Shown: positions 53,241-62,789 of the stretch, one piece after another | How positions within the stretch are numbered: position 1 is the first letter of the stretch | Layout: each line of letters begins with the position of its first letter | Assembly (NCBI RefSeq): GCF_014174215.1 | Contig: NZ_JABEQL010000022.1 | Span: 1 to 63,621, forward strand | Direction: 5' to 3' | Length of the DNA: 63,621 nt | Origin: Gluconacetobacter tumulicola | GTDB taxonomy: Bacteria > Pseudomonadota > Alphaproteobacteria > Acetobacterales > Acetobacteraceae | The notes under the pieces: model-generated | Database searches by the model: none | What the model was told of the DNA's origin: nothing | The model's input: only the letters and a program-made list of their open reading frames with translations | Position numbers and translations under genes: made by a program

Positions 53241-55448
53241 TTACTCCGGCGAGAGGTACAGGACCGCGAGGGGCGGCAGGATGAGGACGCAGGAATGGTC
53301 GTAGCCATGGGCGGCTTCGGGCTCGGCCTGGACGCCGCCGCCATTGCCCATGCCGGACCCCGCATATTCGCCTCCGTCGGAATTGAGCAGTTCGCGCCAA
53401 TATCCCCCATAGGGCACGCCCACGCGGTAGGCGGGGCGCGGCACCGGCGTCATGTTGCAGACCACGAGGACCGGGGCGGCGTCGGGCGCGCGGCGCAGCC
53501 AGACGAAGACGGCATTGTCGACATCGTCGCCGATCAGCCATTCGAACCCGTCGGACGTGCAGTCGGCGCGATGCAGGGCCGGCCGGGCGCGGTGCAGGCG
53601 GTTGAGGTCGCGGACCAGCGCCTGCATGCCGCGCCCTTCCGGCTGGTCCAGCCGGTACCATGCGACCTCGCCATCCGCGCGCCATTCGTACGGCTGGGCC
53701 AGTTCGCCGCCCATGAACAGCAGTTTCTTGCCCGGATGGCCCCACATGAAGGCGAAATAGGCGCGCAGCCCGGCATGTCTGCGCCAATCGTCGCCGGGCA
53801 TGCGCTCCAGCAGGGAGCCCTTGCCGTGGACGACTTCGTCATGCGACAGCGGCAGGATGAACCGCTCGGAAAAAGCATAGTACAGGCCGAACATGATTTC
53901 GGAATGGTGGTAGCGGCGCCAGAGCGGGTCGCGCCCGATATAGGCCAGCGTGTCGTGCATCCAGCCCATGTTCCATTTATAGGAAAAGCCCAGCCCCCCA
54001 TCGGCCACCGGCCAACTGACGCCGGGCCAGGCCGTCGATTCCTCGGCGATCATCAGCGTGTGGGGACAATGTTCGGCGATGATCGTGTTCAGGTCGCGCA
54101 CGAAGGCGACGGCCTCCAGGTTCTCGCGGCCGCCATGGATGTTGGCCAGCCATTCGCCCTCGCGCCGGCTGTAGTCGCGATAGAGCATCGAGGCCACGGC
54201 ATCGACCCGCAGCCCGTCGACATGGTAGCGGCGCAGCCAGGTCAGCGCGCTGCCGATCAGGAAGCCCCGGATCTCGTTGCGTCCGAAATTGTAGATCAGC
54301 GTGTGCCAGTCGGGGTGGTAGCCCTCGCGCCGGTCCGCGTGCTCGTACAGGCATGAGCCGTCGAAATGGGCCAGGCCGTGCGCGTCGGCGGGGAAATGGG
54401 CCGGCACCCAGTCCAGGATCACGCCCACCCCGGCCCGGTGGCAGGCATCGACGAAGGCGGCGAACTGCTGCGGCGCCCCGAAGCGGGCCGATGGCGCGTA
54501 GAGGCCCAGCGTCTGATACCCCCATGACCCGTCGAACGGATGCTCCATGACCGGCATCAGCTCGATATGGGTGAATCCCATATCGACAACGTAGGGAATC
54601 AGCGTCCGTTCCAGATCGTCCCAGCGCAGGATGCCGTGCGGGTCGCCCGCCGGGCGGCGCCAGGAGGCCAAGTGTACCTCGTAGATCGCCATCGGCGCGG
54701 TAACGTCATGCCGGCCGGCGCGGCCCTGCATCCAGTCCTCGTCGGTCCAGGCGAAGGGGGTGGTGTCCGCCACCACCGAGGCGTTGGCCGGCGGCTGTTC
54801 CGCCGCCAGCGCATACGGGTCGGCCTTGGGAGGCAGCAGCCGGTGCTCGGCGTCGATGATTTCGTATTTATAGCGCTCGCCCGGGCCGATGCGGGGGATG
54901 AACAATTCCCAGATTCCGGCCGCGTGGCGCAGGCGCATGGGGTGGCGGCGGCCGTCCCAGACATTGAAATCGCCGATCACCGAGACCCGGAAGGCGTTGG
55001 GGGCCCACACCACGAAGCGCACGCCGGCCACGCCGTCGACCACCATCGGCTGGGCGCCCATCACCCGGTCGAGGTCGCGATGCTGGCCCTGGGCGAACAG
55101 GTGCAGGTCCAGATCGCCCAGCAGCAGGCCGAAGGAATAGGGATCTTCGGTTTCCTCCCACCCGTCGGCCCAGCCGATCTTGAACCGGTAGCGGGCGCCG
55201 GCGGGCACGGTGCCGACATACAGGCCGCGTTCGTCCACCCGGCGCATGGCGCGCTCGATCGGGGCCGAGCGCGGGCGCTGGACCACCAGCCGCACCGCCC
55301 GCGCGTCGGGGCAGAAGGCGCGCACGATGTCGGAACGGCCGTGCGCCTGACGGCCGAGGATGGCGAACGGGTCGGGGCAGGTGCCCCGCAGGAGGTCTTC
55401 GGTCCCGGGGGGAAGGAAATAGGCACTGTCGTTCGAGGCGACGTTCAT
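53241..55448 (-). CDS. glgB: 1,4-alpha-glucan branching enzyme
   Basis: A 735-residue branching enzyme with the long two-CBM48 N-terminus (residues about 1-235), then [43 protein letters not shown], nucleophile Asp near 412 ([23 protein letters not shown]), acid Glu near 467 (IAEEST), [22 protein letters not shown], and a C-terminal beta domain. It makes the alpha-1,6 branches of glycogen. The start is ATG 55448; the ribosome-binding site is weak. The mobile repeat after its stop may affect transcription into glgX. Confidence 0.93.
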   Translation of the reverse strand: MNVASNDSAYFLPPGTEDLLRGTCPDPFAILGRQAHGRSDIVRAFCPDARAVRLVVQRPRSAPIERAMRRVDERGLYVGTVPAGARYRFKIGWADGWEETEDPYSFGLLLGDLDLHLFAQGQHRDLDRVMGAQPMVVDGVAGVRFVVWAPNAFRVSVIGDFNVWDGRRHPMRLRHAAGIWELFIPRIGPGERYKYEIIDAEHRLLPPKADPYALAAEQPPANASVVADTTPFAWTDEDWMQGRAGRHDVTAPMAIYEVHLASWRRPAGDPHGILRWDDLERTLIPYVVDMGFTHIELMPVMEHPFDGSWGYQTLGLYAPSARFGAPQQFAAFVDACHRAGVGVILDWVPAHFPADAHGLAHFDGSCLYEHADRREGYHPDWHTLIYNFGRNEIRGFLIGSALTWLRRYHVDGLRVDAVASMLYRDYSRREGEWLANIHGGRENLEAVAFVRDLNTIIAEHCPHTLMIAEESTAWPGVSWPVADGGLGFSYKWNMGWMHDTLAYIGRDPLWRRYHHSEIMFGLYYAFSERFILPLSHDEVVHGKGSLLERMPGDDWRRHAGLRAYFAFMWGHPGKKLLFMGGELAQPYEWRADGEVAWYRLDQPEGRGMQALVRDLNRLHRARPALHRADCTSDGFEWLIGDDVDNAVFVWLRRAPDAAPVLVVCNMTPVPRPAYRVGVPYGGYWRELLNSDGGEYAGSGMGNGGGVQAEPEAAHGYDHSCVLILPPLAVLYLSPE

Positions 55449-55532
55449 GAGGCGGGATTCCGGCGGGCAGGAATGCAGGCGGAGACGGACGGACGAACGG
55501 GCGGGCCGGCAGGGCGGCTCGGCGCGGCGTCG

Positions 55533-57173
55533 TCAGCCGGGCCGGCCGAACGGGTCGTTGGCGCGGACCCGCCCGCGCCGGGCCGCCTGATAGGCGGCCC
55601 GCACGCCCCGCGCGGACGGGACGACGCCGCCCGGCCCCGCCAGCGGCGTGCGGCGCCGCCCCGACGACTTGTCGAATTCGGCCATGCCGATTTCCGGCCG
55701 GCCGAGGACCCGGCGGAACAACCGTGCATATTCCTGCGCCTTGCGCCCCCAGGAGACGTCATAGCGCGCGCCGTTGCGTTGCAGCCCCGCCCAGCGCGCC
55801 GGCTGCCGGTACAGGGTGGCGGCGCGGCGGATGGCGCCGGCCAGGGTCTCGCCATCGACCGGCGAGAACAGGAAGCCGGTCGCGACATCGCTGGCCATCG
55901 CGGCCTCGTTGGCGTCGATGATGGTATCGGCCAGGCCGCCGACGCGCGCCGCGATGGGCACGCAGCCATAACGCACGGCGCAGAGCTGGGTCAGGCCGCA
56001 GGGCTCGAAGCGCGACGGCAGCAGCAGGCTGTCGGCCGAGGCCTGGATGCGGTGGCCCAATTGCTCGCTATAGCCGATATGGCAGGCCAGCCGGTCGGGA
56101 TACTGGCGCGCCAGCCGGGCCAGCGCGCGTTCCATCGCCACGTCGCCGCTGCCGACCACGACCAGCTGCGTGCGGTCGTCGAGGATGCGGGGCACGATAT
56201 CGGCCAGGATATCCACCCCCTTCTGCCCGGTCAGGCGGCTGACCAGCCCCAGGAGAAAGACATCCGGGTCCTGCGGCAGGCCGAATTCCGCCTGGAAGGC
56301 CCGCTTGTTGGGCCGGCGACCCACGAGGTCGCCGACCTGATAGGGGAAGAGGACCGCCGGGTCGGTTTCGGGATTCCAGTCATTGGTGTCGATACCGTTC
56401 AGGATCCCCCTGAGCTGGTCGGCCCGGGTGCGCAGCAGCCCGTCCAGCCCCATGCCCCATTCGGGGGACTGGATTTCGCGCGCATAGGTCGGCGAGACGG
56501 TGACGATGCGCGCGGCGAAGAGCAGGCCGGCCTTGAGGAAGCCGATTTCGCCGTAACATTCCACCCCGTCGATCGTGAAAGCATGGGGCGGGAGGCCGAA
56601 CCGTTCGAGATCCGCCACCGGGAAGCGGCCCTGGAAGGCCAGATTGTGGATGGTCTGCACCACCGGCGCGGCCGGCTGGCCGTCATAATGCAGATAGGCC
56701 CCGGTGAGGCCGGCCTGCCAGTCATGCGCCATCACCAGGTCGGGGCGGAGGCTCGGTACCTGCCCCTGGGCGATGCTGGCCGCGACGCGCGAGAGGCAGG
56801 CGAAGCGCACGCCGTTATCGGGCCAGTCGGTGCCGTCGGGCGCCAGATAGGGGTTGCCCTTGCGGCGGAACAGATGCGGACAATCGATGACCAGCAGGTG
56901 ATGACCGGCGGCATAGCCTTCCAGCAGCGCGATCTCGACACCCGGCAGGGGCGCCATCGTGGCTACGCGCACCGGGCCTTCCAGCGCGTCCAGCACCGCA
57001 GGGTAGCCGGGCAGCAGGGTCGTCACCAGCACGCCCTCGGTACGCAGCGCCGCCGGCAGCGAGCCCACCACGTCGCCCAGTCCCCCCGTCTTGACGAAGG
57101 GGAACATCTCGGATGCTACGGAGAGCACCCGGATCGGGCCCGACGGCTCCTGTTCCTGCTGGTGACGGTTCAT
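55533..57173 (-). CDS. glgA: Glycogen synthase
   Basis: A 546-residue GT5 glycogen synthase: VLSVASEMFPFVKTGGLGDVVGSLPAAL with the ADP-glucose-binding KTGGL loop, AHDWQAGLTGAYL, QTIHNLAFQGRFP, NGIDTNDWNPETDP, GLVSRLTGQKGVDIL, and PSRFEPCGLTQLCAVRYGCVPI with the EPCGLTQ motif. The tail of about 60 residues beyond the core is basic and low in complexity. AAGGG supports ATG 57173. glgC and glgP are not in the window, so ADP-glucose must come from a gene elsewhere. Confidence 0.93.
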   Translation of the reverse strand: MNRHQQEQEPSGPIRVLSVASEMFPFVKTGGLGDVVGSLPAALRTEGVLVTTLLPGYPAVLDALEGPVRVATMAPLPGVEIALLEGYAAGHHLLVIDCPHLFRRKGNPYLAPDGTDWPDNGVRFACLSRVAASIAQGQVPSLRPDLVMAHDWQAGLTGAYLHYDGQPAAPVVQTIHNLAFQGRFPVADLERFGLPPHAFTIDGVECYGEIGFLKAGLLFAARIVTVSPTYAREIQSPEWGMGLDGLLRTRADQLRGILNGIDTNDWNPETDPAVLFPYQVGDLVGRRPNKRAFQAEFGLPQDPDVFLLGLVSRLTGQKGVDILADIVPRILDDRTQLVVVGSGDVAMERALARLARQYPDRLACHIGYSEQLGHRIQASADSLLLPSRFEPCGLTQLCAVRYGCVPIAARVGGLADTIIDANEAAMASDVATGFLFSPVDGETLAGAIRRAATLYRQPARWAGLQRNGARYDVSWGRKAQEYARLFRRVLGRPEIGMAEFDKSSGRRRTPLAGPGGVVPSARGVRAAYQAARRGRVRANDPFGRPG

Positions 57174-57471
57174 GCCACTACCCTTCTTGGTCAGGAGGAA
57201 AGGAAAACGCGCGAGCGCGGCGATTGCGGGCCCTTGAAAAAATCTAACGACGCCGGACGGCTGGAGAACCGTTATCACAGGAAAGTGATAGTTTCGAAAG
57301 ATTCCTGCCAATTCGGTGCGAGATTCGAACTTGTGATTCGAACTTTTCGCGCCCGGCGCGATCGCATGCAGCCATCGGCGGGGGCCGCTCGCCATGATCT
57401 CGTGGCCCCCCATGCCATCGGCGCCGGTTGCCGCTAGAACGGAGGAAAGCAATCAAGGACCCGCCCCGATC

Positions 57472-58731
57472 ATGACCTCCCTGCCCCCGACCGGCGCTGC
57501 CCCTCCGATCCGCAGCCTGAGCGACGCCCGGCACATCATCGCCGCGTGCTTCCTGGGCTGGACGCTCGATGCCTGCGATTTCTTCATCGTGCTGTTCACG
57601 CTGGATAATGTGGCCCACAGTTTTGCCACCTCGCTGGAGGCGATCCTGCTGGCGCCGACGCTGACGCTGATCAGCCGGCCGGTGGGGGCCTATCTGTTCG
57701 GCCGGGCCGCCGACCGGTATGGGCGCCGCCCGATCCTGATGGCGACGATCGTGACCTATTCCACCATCGAACTGCTGTCGGCCTTCGCGCCCAACCTGAC
57801 GATCTTCCTGGCGCTGCGGCTGCTGTTCGGCGTGGCGCTGGGCGGGGAATGGGGGGTCGGCACGTCGCTGACCATGGAGACGGTGCCGCCGCACTGGCGC
57901 GGCACGGCGTCGGGCCTGTTGCAGGCGGGCTATCCGGCGGGATACCTGCTGGCGTCGCTGATGTTCCTGCTGCTGCCGGCGCTGGGGTGGCAGGGGCTGT
58001 TCGTGCTGGGGGCCTCGACCGGGCTTTCGGTCATCTATGTCGCGCTGTACGTCAAGGAAAGCCCTGTCTGGCTGGCCAGCCAGCAGCGGATGGCGGGCAT
58101 GCCCCGCGCCGCCAAGCCGTCCATGCTGTCGGTCCTGCGGCGCTATCGCGGGCTGGTGGTATATGCGGTGTGCCTGATGGCGGCATTCAATTTCTTCAGC
58201 CACGGGTCGCAGGACCTGTTTCCGAAGATCTTCCTGGCGTTGCAGCGGCACCTGCCGCATCCGACCATTACCGTGATCGTGGTGCTGTACAATCTGGCCG
58301 CCATCGCGGGCGGGCTGTGCTTCGGCGCGCTGTCGGAGCGGATCGGGCGCGCGCGGGCCATTGCGCTGGCCGCGGCACTGGCCCTGCCGCTGCTGCCGCT
58401 ATGGGCGCTTTCCACCGCGCCGGTCTGGATCGCCCTTGGCGCGGTACTGATCCAGTTCTGCATCCAAGGGGCCTGGGGGGTGGTGCCGGCCTATCTGAAC
58501 GAACTCTCGCCCTCCGATGTGCGGGCCACCTTTCCCGGCGTGGCGTATCAGTGCGGCAATCTGATCGCGGCCAGTACCGGGCTGATCCAGCACCGGATCG
58601 CGCTGGGCCTGGGGGGCGACCTGGCCCCGGCGCTGATGATCGTGGTGGGGGGCGCGGGTTGCGCGATTGCCCTGCTGGCCACATTCGCGGGGCCCCGCTA
58701 TCACTCGCATCTGGATGGCGCGCCGGAGTAA
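57472..58731 (+). CDS. MFS transporter, carboxylate/sialate-type
   Basis: A 419-residue major facilitator: HIIAACFLGWTLDACDFFIVLFTLDNVAHSF (the WxxDxxDxF helix 1 text of aromatic-acid/sialate:H+ symporters), GAYLFGRAADRYGRRPILMATIV as motif A, LRLLFGVALGGEWGVGTSLTMETVP, and RGTASGLLQAGYPAGYLL. A small organic acid such as lactate or pyruvate is the likely cargo by family. The gene is divergent from glgA. An ATG at 57394 would add a non-family leader, so 57472 is preferred. Confidence 0.87.
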   Translation: MTSLPPTGAAPPIRSLSDARHIIAACFLGWTLDACDFFIVLFTLDNVAHSFATSLEAILLAPTLTLISRPVGAYLFGRAADRYGRRPILMATIVTYSTIELLSAFAPNLTIFLALRLLFGVALGGEWGVGTSLTMETVPPHWRGTASGLLQAGYPAGYLLASLMFLLLPALGWQGLFVLGASTGLSVIYVALYVKESPVWLASQQRMAGMPRAAKPSMLSVLRRYRGLVVYAVCLMAAFNFFSHGSQDLFPKIFLALQRHLPHPTITVIVVLYNLAAIAGGLCFGALSERIGRARAIALAAALALPLLPLWALSTAPVWIALGAVLIQFCIQGAWGVVPAYLNELSPSDVRATFPGVAYQCGNLIAASTGLIQHRIALGLGGDLAPALMIVVGGAGCAIALLATFAGPRYHSHLDGAPE

Positions 58732-58788
58732 TCTCATTGCCTTGAACGCGCGGCCCCTTGCGACGGGACGCGCGTTTGAAACGATTGT

Positions 58789-59772
58789 TCAGGGGATGCG
58801 GACGACGATGCGCCCGCGCATCCTGCCGTCCAGCAGGGCGGCCGCCGCTTGCGGCACGTCGGCCAGCGCGATTTCGGTGACCATCGATTCCAGGCGCGTG
58901 GGGTCGGTGAGTTCGGCCAGGCGCCGCCAGGCCTCGATCCTCTGGGGCCGGGGGCACATCACGCTGTCGATGCCCACCAGCGTCACCCCGCGCAGGATGA
59001 ACGGGGCCACCGTGGCCGGGAACGCCATGTCCGCCGCCAGCCCGCAGGCGGTGACCGCCCCGTTGGGCAGCATCGCGGCGCAGACATTGGCCAGCACCAC
59101 GCCGCCCGCGACATCGACCGCCCCGGCCCAGTGCGCCTTTTCCAGCGGCCGGCCGGGGGTGGAAAACCCGCTGCGCGGCAGGATCTCGGCGGCGCCCAGC
59201 GCGCGCAGGTAATCCTCTTCCTCCGGCCGGCCGGTGACGGCGGCGACGTGGTAGCCCAGCCGGGCCAGCAGCATGACCGCGACGCTGCCCACCCCGCCCG
59301 AGGCGCCGGTGACCAGCACCGGGCCGCGCTCCGGCGTCAGGCCCTGCCGTTCCAGCGCCATCACGCACAGCATGGCGGTATAGCCGGCGGTGCCGATCGC
59401 CATGGCCTGCCGCGTGGTGAAGGCCTCGGGCAGTTGCACCAGCCAGTCGCCCTTGACCCGTGCCCGGCCGGCCAGCCCGCCCCACCAGCGTTCGCCCACG
59501 CCCCAGCCGTTCAGCACCACCCGGGTGCCGGGCGGGATGTCGGCGCGGGCCGAGAGTTCGACCACGCCCGCGAAATCGATGCCGGGCACCATGGGGAATT
59601 GCCGCACGATGGGCCCGCGCCCGGTGATGGCCAGGGCATCCTTGTAATTGAGCGTCGACCATTCGACGCGCACCGTCACGTCGCCATCGGGCAGGCGGGC
59701 GTCTTCGACCGAGCGGACATGGACCGTCTGTGCCCCGTCTTCGGATTTTTCGATCATCACCGCGTCGAACAT
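58789..59772 (-). CDS. acuI: Acrylyl-CoA reductase-like MDR oxidoreductase (AcuI/YhdH)
   Basis: A 327-residue zinc-independent medium-chain reductase: [71 protein letters not shown] (AcuI/YhdH start), NADPH loop [30 protein letters not shown], and [24 protein letters not shown]. AcuI reduces acryloyl-CoA with NADPH and protects from acrylate. The gene begins 19 bases after an AcuR-like TetR gene, the acuR-acuI arrangement. GGAG lies eight bases before ATG 59772. Confidence 0.9.
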   Translation of the reverse strand: MFDAVMIEKSEDGAQTVHVRSVEDARLPDGDVTVRVEWSTLNYKDALAITGRGPIVRQFPMVPGIDFAGVVELSARADIPPGTRVVLNGWGVGERWWGGLAGRARVKGDWLVQLPEAFTTRQAMAIGTAGYTAMLCVMALERQGLTPERGPVLVTGASGGVGSVAVMLLARLGYHVAAVTGRPEEEDYLRALGAAEILPRSGFSTPGRPLEKAHWAGAVDVAGGVVLANVCAAMLPNGAVTACGLAADMAFPATVAPFILRGVTLVGIDSVMCPRPQRIEAWRRLAELTDPTRLESMVTEIALADVPQAAAALLDGRMRGRIVVRIP

Positions 59773-59791
59773 TGTCTGATCTCCCATTCTG

Positions 59792-60406
59792 CTAAAGGCG
59801 CACCAGGGCGGTGAACCCGTCCAGGAACAGGTCCAGCGGCCGGGCCGAGCGGTCCAGCCGGGCGCGCAGCACAGCACCTTCCCACCCGGTCCAGAAGAAG
59901 GCCGCGTAGTGCCGTGCGGCCGGGTCGCCATACTGTTCGGCCAGGCAGGCGGCCAGCCTTGCCTCCCACGACGCCAGCACCGTGGCCAGCGCCTGGCGAT
60001 AAGTCTCGGGCAGCACCGCCAGTTCCTGACCCAGATTGCCGATCAGGCAGCCGCGCCGGAAATCGTGCCGGGCCATGCCGGCCGCCGCATCGGCCACGAA
60101 ATGGCGCACGCGCTCCAGCGGCGGCACCTGCGCCTGGCCCAGCCAGCGGTCCAGCCTGGCCGCGAAGTAGGCGGCGTAACTGTCGATCAGCGCCAGGCCG
60201 AATGCCTCCTTGCTGTCGAAATAATAATAGAACGAGCCTTTTGGCACGCCGGCGGCGCGGAGGAGCCCGTCCAGGCCGGTGGCCGTGAACCCTTGCTCGG
60301 TCAACGAAGCGACGCCGGCGCGGATGAGCTGTTCGCGCGTTTGCGCGGGGCCGTCTGGCGCGCGCGGGGGGCGGCCGCGTCGGCGGGGGAGTGAGTCGGC
60401 ATTCAT
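59792..60406 (-). CDS. acuR: TetR-family regulator (AcuR type)
   Basis: A 204-residue TetR protein with a basic leader ([13 protein letters not shown]), helix-turn-helix [52 protein letters not shown], and C-terminal [18 protein letters not shown] and [26 protein letters not shown]. It is followed by acuI, so it probably represses both and responds to acrylate-like electrophiles. No ribosome-binding site is visible before the ATG; the palindrome at 60418-60432 ends 11 bases upstream. Fragments of a second copy lie at 62163-62290 and 63073-63161. Confidence 0.88.
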   Translation of the reverse strand: MNADSLPRRRGRPPRAPDGPAQTREQLIRAGVASLTEQGFTATGLDGLLRAAGVPKGSFYYYFDSKEAFGLALIDSYAAYFAARLDRWLGQAQVPPLERVRHFVADAAAGMARHDFRRGCLIGNLGQELAVLPETYRQALATVLASWEARLAACLAEQYGDPAARHYAAFFWTGWEGAVLRARLDRSARPLDLFLDGFTALVRL

Positions 60407-60417
60407 GACGGATTCAT

Positions 60418-60432
60418 TAGACCGATCGTCTA
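60418..60432. promoter_or_regulatory. AcuR-type operator
   Basis: TAGACCGATCGTCTA, perfect TAGAC-N5-GTCTA arms, 12 bases upstream of the acuR start codon. Near-copies occur before the duplicated fragment (62259-62273) and before the TetR-yqhD unit (33402-33416). Confidence 0.75.
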
Positions 60433-60762
60433 TTAAATTCCAGCGTCTGCGGTGAGGTGCAGGGTCACGAAGCGAGGAGATCGCCAGCCGCCACGCCCTT
60501 TTTCAACACAATCGCCCTCATCGCGGACATACGGCCTCGATTGTTTCCTGCCCCCCAGGCCGGCACAAACGGACGTCAACTTTTTCCGTGACCGGAAGCT
60601 GTCCATTCGATTTTAGCGAAGCAATCGAAGAGCGCGTGTTCCCTGAAGCACCGGAAAGCACACATTCCTGGAATGAGGCCATGCCAAGGCTTGCTGGATG
60701 ACTTCGAAAGAAAGACACTGGAAGGCAAGAAATCGGTTTCGACGCGGGGAAGGAAATCACCC
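60433..60762. other. Intergenic stretch, no gene recognised
   Basis: About 330 bases between acuR (minus) and an exported protein gene (plus). It is lower in GC than the acuR-acuI operon. No family-like frame, repeat or terminator was identified. Confidence 0.4.
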
Positions 60763-61260
60763 ATGCGGCTTATTATTCTCACCTTGACCGTACTGATTCT
60801 ATCGACGGCCTTTCTGCTTCACGCCGTAGCGGCGGAAGACAGGCTCGCACCGCCTTTTCCTCAAATCGAAGGTTCCTGGTCGTGTGAGGGATACTTCGTC
60901 CGAAACAAACGCCCGATCGCTTCGGACATCTCCATTACGCGCGATGCCGGTAGCGGCGCGCTGGTCCTCCATCACGACGACAGGCCTCCCGGCCCATACC
61001 ATTCCCTGGAGGTCTGGAGTAACGGCAAGGATGGTTCCCTGAAATCATCAATCAGTGATGTGTATGGCATGCGCTGGTTCGCTGCACGGGGCTGGGACGG
61101 GAAGGCTCTGAAATGGGATCGAACTGAAGGTGGCGCAGTGATCGAGCAGTTCACCTACGCGTTCGGGGACGCGAACACACTGAAAGTGGATTGGGCCGTC
61201 AGTCACAATGGAAGCCCGCTGACGATTGGCGATACACTCACATGCCATCGAACTGCCTGA
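60763..61260 (+). CDS. Exported hypothetical protein
   Basis: A 165-residue protein with a strong signal peptide (MRLIILTLTVLILSTAFLLHAVAAED) and a mature domain IEGSWSCEGYFVRNKRPIASDISITRDAGSGALVLHHDDRPPGPYHSLEVW...NTLKVDWAVSHNGSPLTIGDTLTCHRTA. It opens with G-x-W-x-C and closes with a Cys, suggesting a disulphide-closed beta barrel (lipocalin-like shape). I recognise no named family. AAGGAAAT supports ATG 60763. Its end overlaps the convergent acetyltransferase gene by 23 bases. Confidence 0.7.
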   Translation: MRLIILTLTVLILSTAFLLHAVAAEDRLAPPFPQIEGSWSCEGYFVRNKRPIASDISITRDAGSGALVLHHDDRPPGPYHSLEVWSNGKDGSLKSSISDVYGMRWFAARGWDGKALKWDRTEGGAVIEQFTYAFGDANTLKVDWAVSHNGSPLTIGDTLTCHRTA

Positions 61261-62143
61261 CCCCGGCAGCGGCATCGGTCAGCAACGACGACGAGCAGGC
61301 GGGAGCCTCCTCTCCAGCCCCCCCTTGCGTCCGCGACCCGTCCTTATGGCGCCAACAACCGACCACCGCGTCGATTACGGCGCGAGCAGACATGATCTGG
61401 CATTGTGCGGACCCGATCTGTCCTGCCCGCACAAATCCTTCCTTGCGAAGAAAGGAGCCTGCTGCATCGAATAGTTCCGTTCTCAGGACGGGCGTATCAT
61501 ACCACATCCAGACACGTTTCCCTTCTACCATGATTGGCGAGCCCTCTCGTCGCGTTTCTTGATCGGGCCACGCAAGACGTTCTGCATGGTGCAGCGCCGT
61601 ACAGCAGTCAAAACCGACACCAATCAAGAGAATCTGAGCATCGAGCTCGTACAGTTTCGAGAGTGGAGAGTTCACGCCGAATGGGTCTGCGAGAGATTGC
61701 TCGCTGGTGACGGCCAATGCCTGAGCGCCCCACGCCGCGAACGAGCTGGTGGGATGGTCACTTCTGCATACATCAGGCCAGGTTCGAAAAAGCTCCGCGA
61801 CCCGCCCCATATCTCGGGTGGGCGTTCGCCGGCGGTCAAACGCAGGCATTGAGGCCCGAATGTCTTCGAGCCAATCCGGCGGCACCGGCGGCGCTTCCCA
61901 GCCAGCCGGATCCGTGAGATCCTGCGACTGCGCTGGCATCACTATGGTCCCCCGTGCAGTGACCACTGTCGATATTGCTTGCAATACGGCCGCAGGTCCG
62001 CCGCTGACCCACCCCAGAGCTTTGAGTGAACTATGGACCAACAGAGGACCAGCCTCTCGGACACCAATCCCGATCAAATCGGCAATCAGGCTTTCGCAGC
62101 TCTGCATTCGTCGACTTGACATGATCACATTGAACTCGCCCAT
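61238..62143 (-). CDS. AAC(3)-family aminoglycoside N-acetyltransferase-like protein
   Basis: A 301-residue protein of the Antibiotic_NAT family: LIADLIGIGVREAGPLLVHSSLKALGWVSGGPAAVLQAISTVVTARGTIVMPAQSQDLTDPAGWEAPPVP, FDRRRTPTRDMGRVAELFRTWPDVCRSDHPTSSFAAWGAQA, and SPLSKLYELDAQILLIGVGFDCCTALHHAER. These hold the HxS and SxHPxxSF motifs for acetyl-CoA and substrate. Chromosomal members need not give drug resistance. Lower GC than neighbours suggests transfer. AGAGG supports ATG 62143, just beside the acuR fragment. Confidence 0.85.
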   Translation of the reverse strand: MGEFNVIMSSRRMQSCESLIADLIGIGVREAGPLLVHSSLKALGWVSGGPAAVLQAISTVVTARGTIVMPAQSQDLTDPAGWEAPPVPPDWLEDIRASMPAFDRRRTPTRDMGRVAELFRTWPDVCRSDHPTSSFAAWGAQALAVTSEQSLADPFGVNSPLSKLYELDAQILLIGVGFDCCTALHHAERLAWPDQETRREGSPIMVEGKRVWMWYDTPVLRTELFDAAGSFLRKEGFVRAGQIGSAQCQIMSARAVIDAVVGCWRHKDGSRTQGGAGEEAPACSSSLLTDAAAGVRQFDGM

Positions 62144-62162
62144 CAAACTTGCCTCTCGATGT

Positions 62163-62290
62163 CACTTGAGCTGTTCGCGCGTTTGCGTGGCCGTCTGGCA
62201 CGCGCGGCGGGCGGCCATGTCGGCGGGGGTAGAAGGCGGCCTCCATGACGGGTTTATTAGGCCGATCGTCTATTAAATGCCAACGGACCT
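62163..62290 (-). pseudogene. Fragment of a duplicated acuR: operator and N-terminus
   Basis: From about 62166 to 62325 the DNA is a diverged copy of 60328-60480. It includes the operator (TAGGCCGATCGTCTA, 62259-62273), a start codon at 62246, and PRRHGRPPRVPDG, matching [13 protein letters not shown] of AcuR. After about 17 residues the frame is lost and similarity ends near 62163. Confidence 0.8.
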
Positions 62291-62335
62291 TTCAGGGGAG
62301 TGGTCACGAAGTGAGGAGAGCAGGTGGGGGATGAA

Positions 62336-62398
62336 TGTAAAGTGTTCTTGACATTATCCTCTTCCGACCGGTACGTATGTGTAAAGTATCCTTTACAC
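62336..62398. promoter_or_regulatory. Twin operators upstream of the membrane protein/XRE operon
   Basis: TGTAAAGTGTTCTTGACA (62336-62353) and TGTAAAGTATCCTTTACA (62380-62397, perfect arms in GTGTAAAG/CTTTACAC) are spaced 44 bases apart, about four helical turns. The first overlaps a TTGACA -35-like hexamer (62348-62353). They are probably bound by the XRE protein encoded downstream. Confidence 0.65.
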
Positions 62399-62411
62399 CG
62401 CGGAGGGGTCG

Positions 62412-62789
62412 ATGTCGAAAACGCGTTATCTGGTCGAGCTGGGATCGTGCCTTGGGGTCTATGTGCTTGCTGTTCTCGTCTCGATGCTCTTGCTCGATCA
62501 TGGAATCGCGACCGGCATCTGGCGGCCGATCACGGCGCTGATCCCCATGGTGCCGGGTGTCGGGCTGTGCTGGGTGATCGTGCGCCAGTTCGGCCGGATG
62601 GATGAATTGCAGCGCCGGGTCCAGTTCGAGGCGCTGGGTTTCGCCTTTGCCGGCACCGCGATCCTGACCTTTTCCTATGGGTTTCTCGAAACGGTCGGTT
62701 TTGCAAGAATCTCGATGTTTTCCGTTTGGTCCATCATGGGTGTCCTGTGGGCGCTGGGCATGGCGCTGGCCCGGCGGCGCTATCGATGA
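62412..62789 (+). CDS. Four-helix membrane protein
   Basis: A 125-residue protein with four predicted membrane helices (about residues 10-30, 36-58, 74-93 and 100-118) and charged RQFGRMDELQRRVQFEAL between the second and third. It resembles the small membrane proteins that are regularly paired with YozG-like XRE regulators; no biochemical function is known. GGAGGGG provides a strong ribosome-binding site. The stop overlaps the next start by ATGA. Confidence 0.75.
   Translation: MSKTRYLVELGSCLGVYVLAVLVSMLLLDHGIATGIWRPITALIPMVPGVGLCWVIVRQFGRMDELQRRVQFEALGFAFAGTAILTFSYGFLETVGFARISMFSVWSIMGVLWALGMALARRRYR

Noticed and set aside
54540-57437. Very long open frame on the plus strand opposite glgA and glgB
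   Set aside because: It is antisense to two well-recognised enzymes, reads as Arg/Gly/His-rich text without family motifs, and is a known artefact of high-GC DNA. Similar antisense frames at 7287-8897, 20321-22060, 23260-24930, 45428-47185, 47692-50959 and 50877-53063 were rejected for the same reason.
61238-62143. Reporting the AAC(3)-like gene as a drug-resistance gene
   Set aside because: The family includes many chromosomal proteins with no resistance effect, and the sequence alone does not show the substrate.
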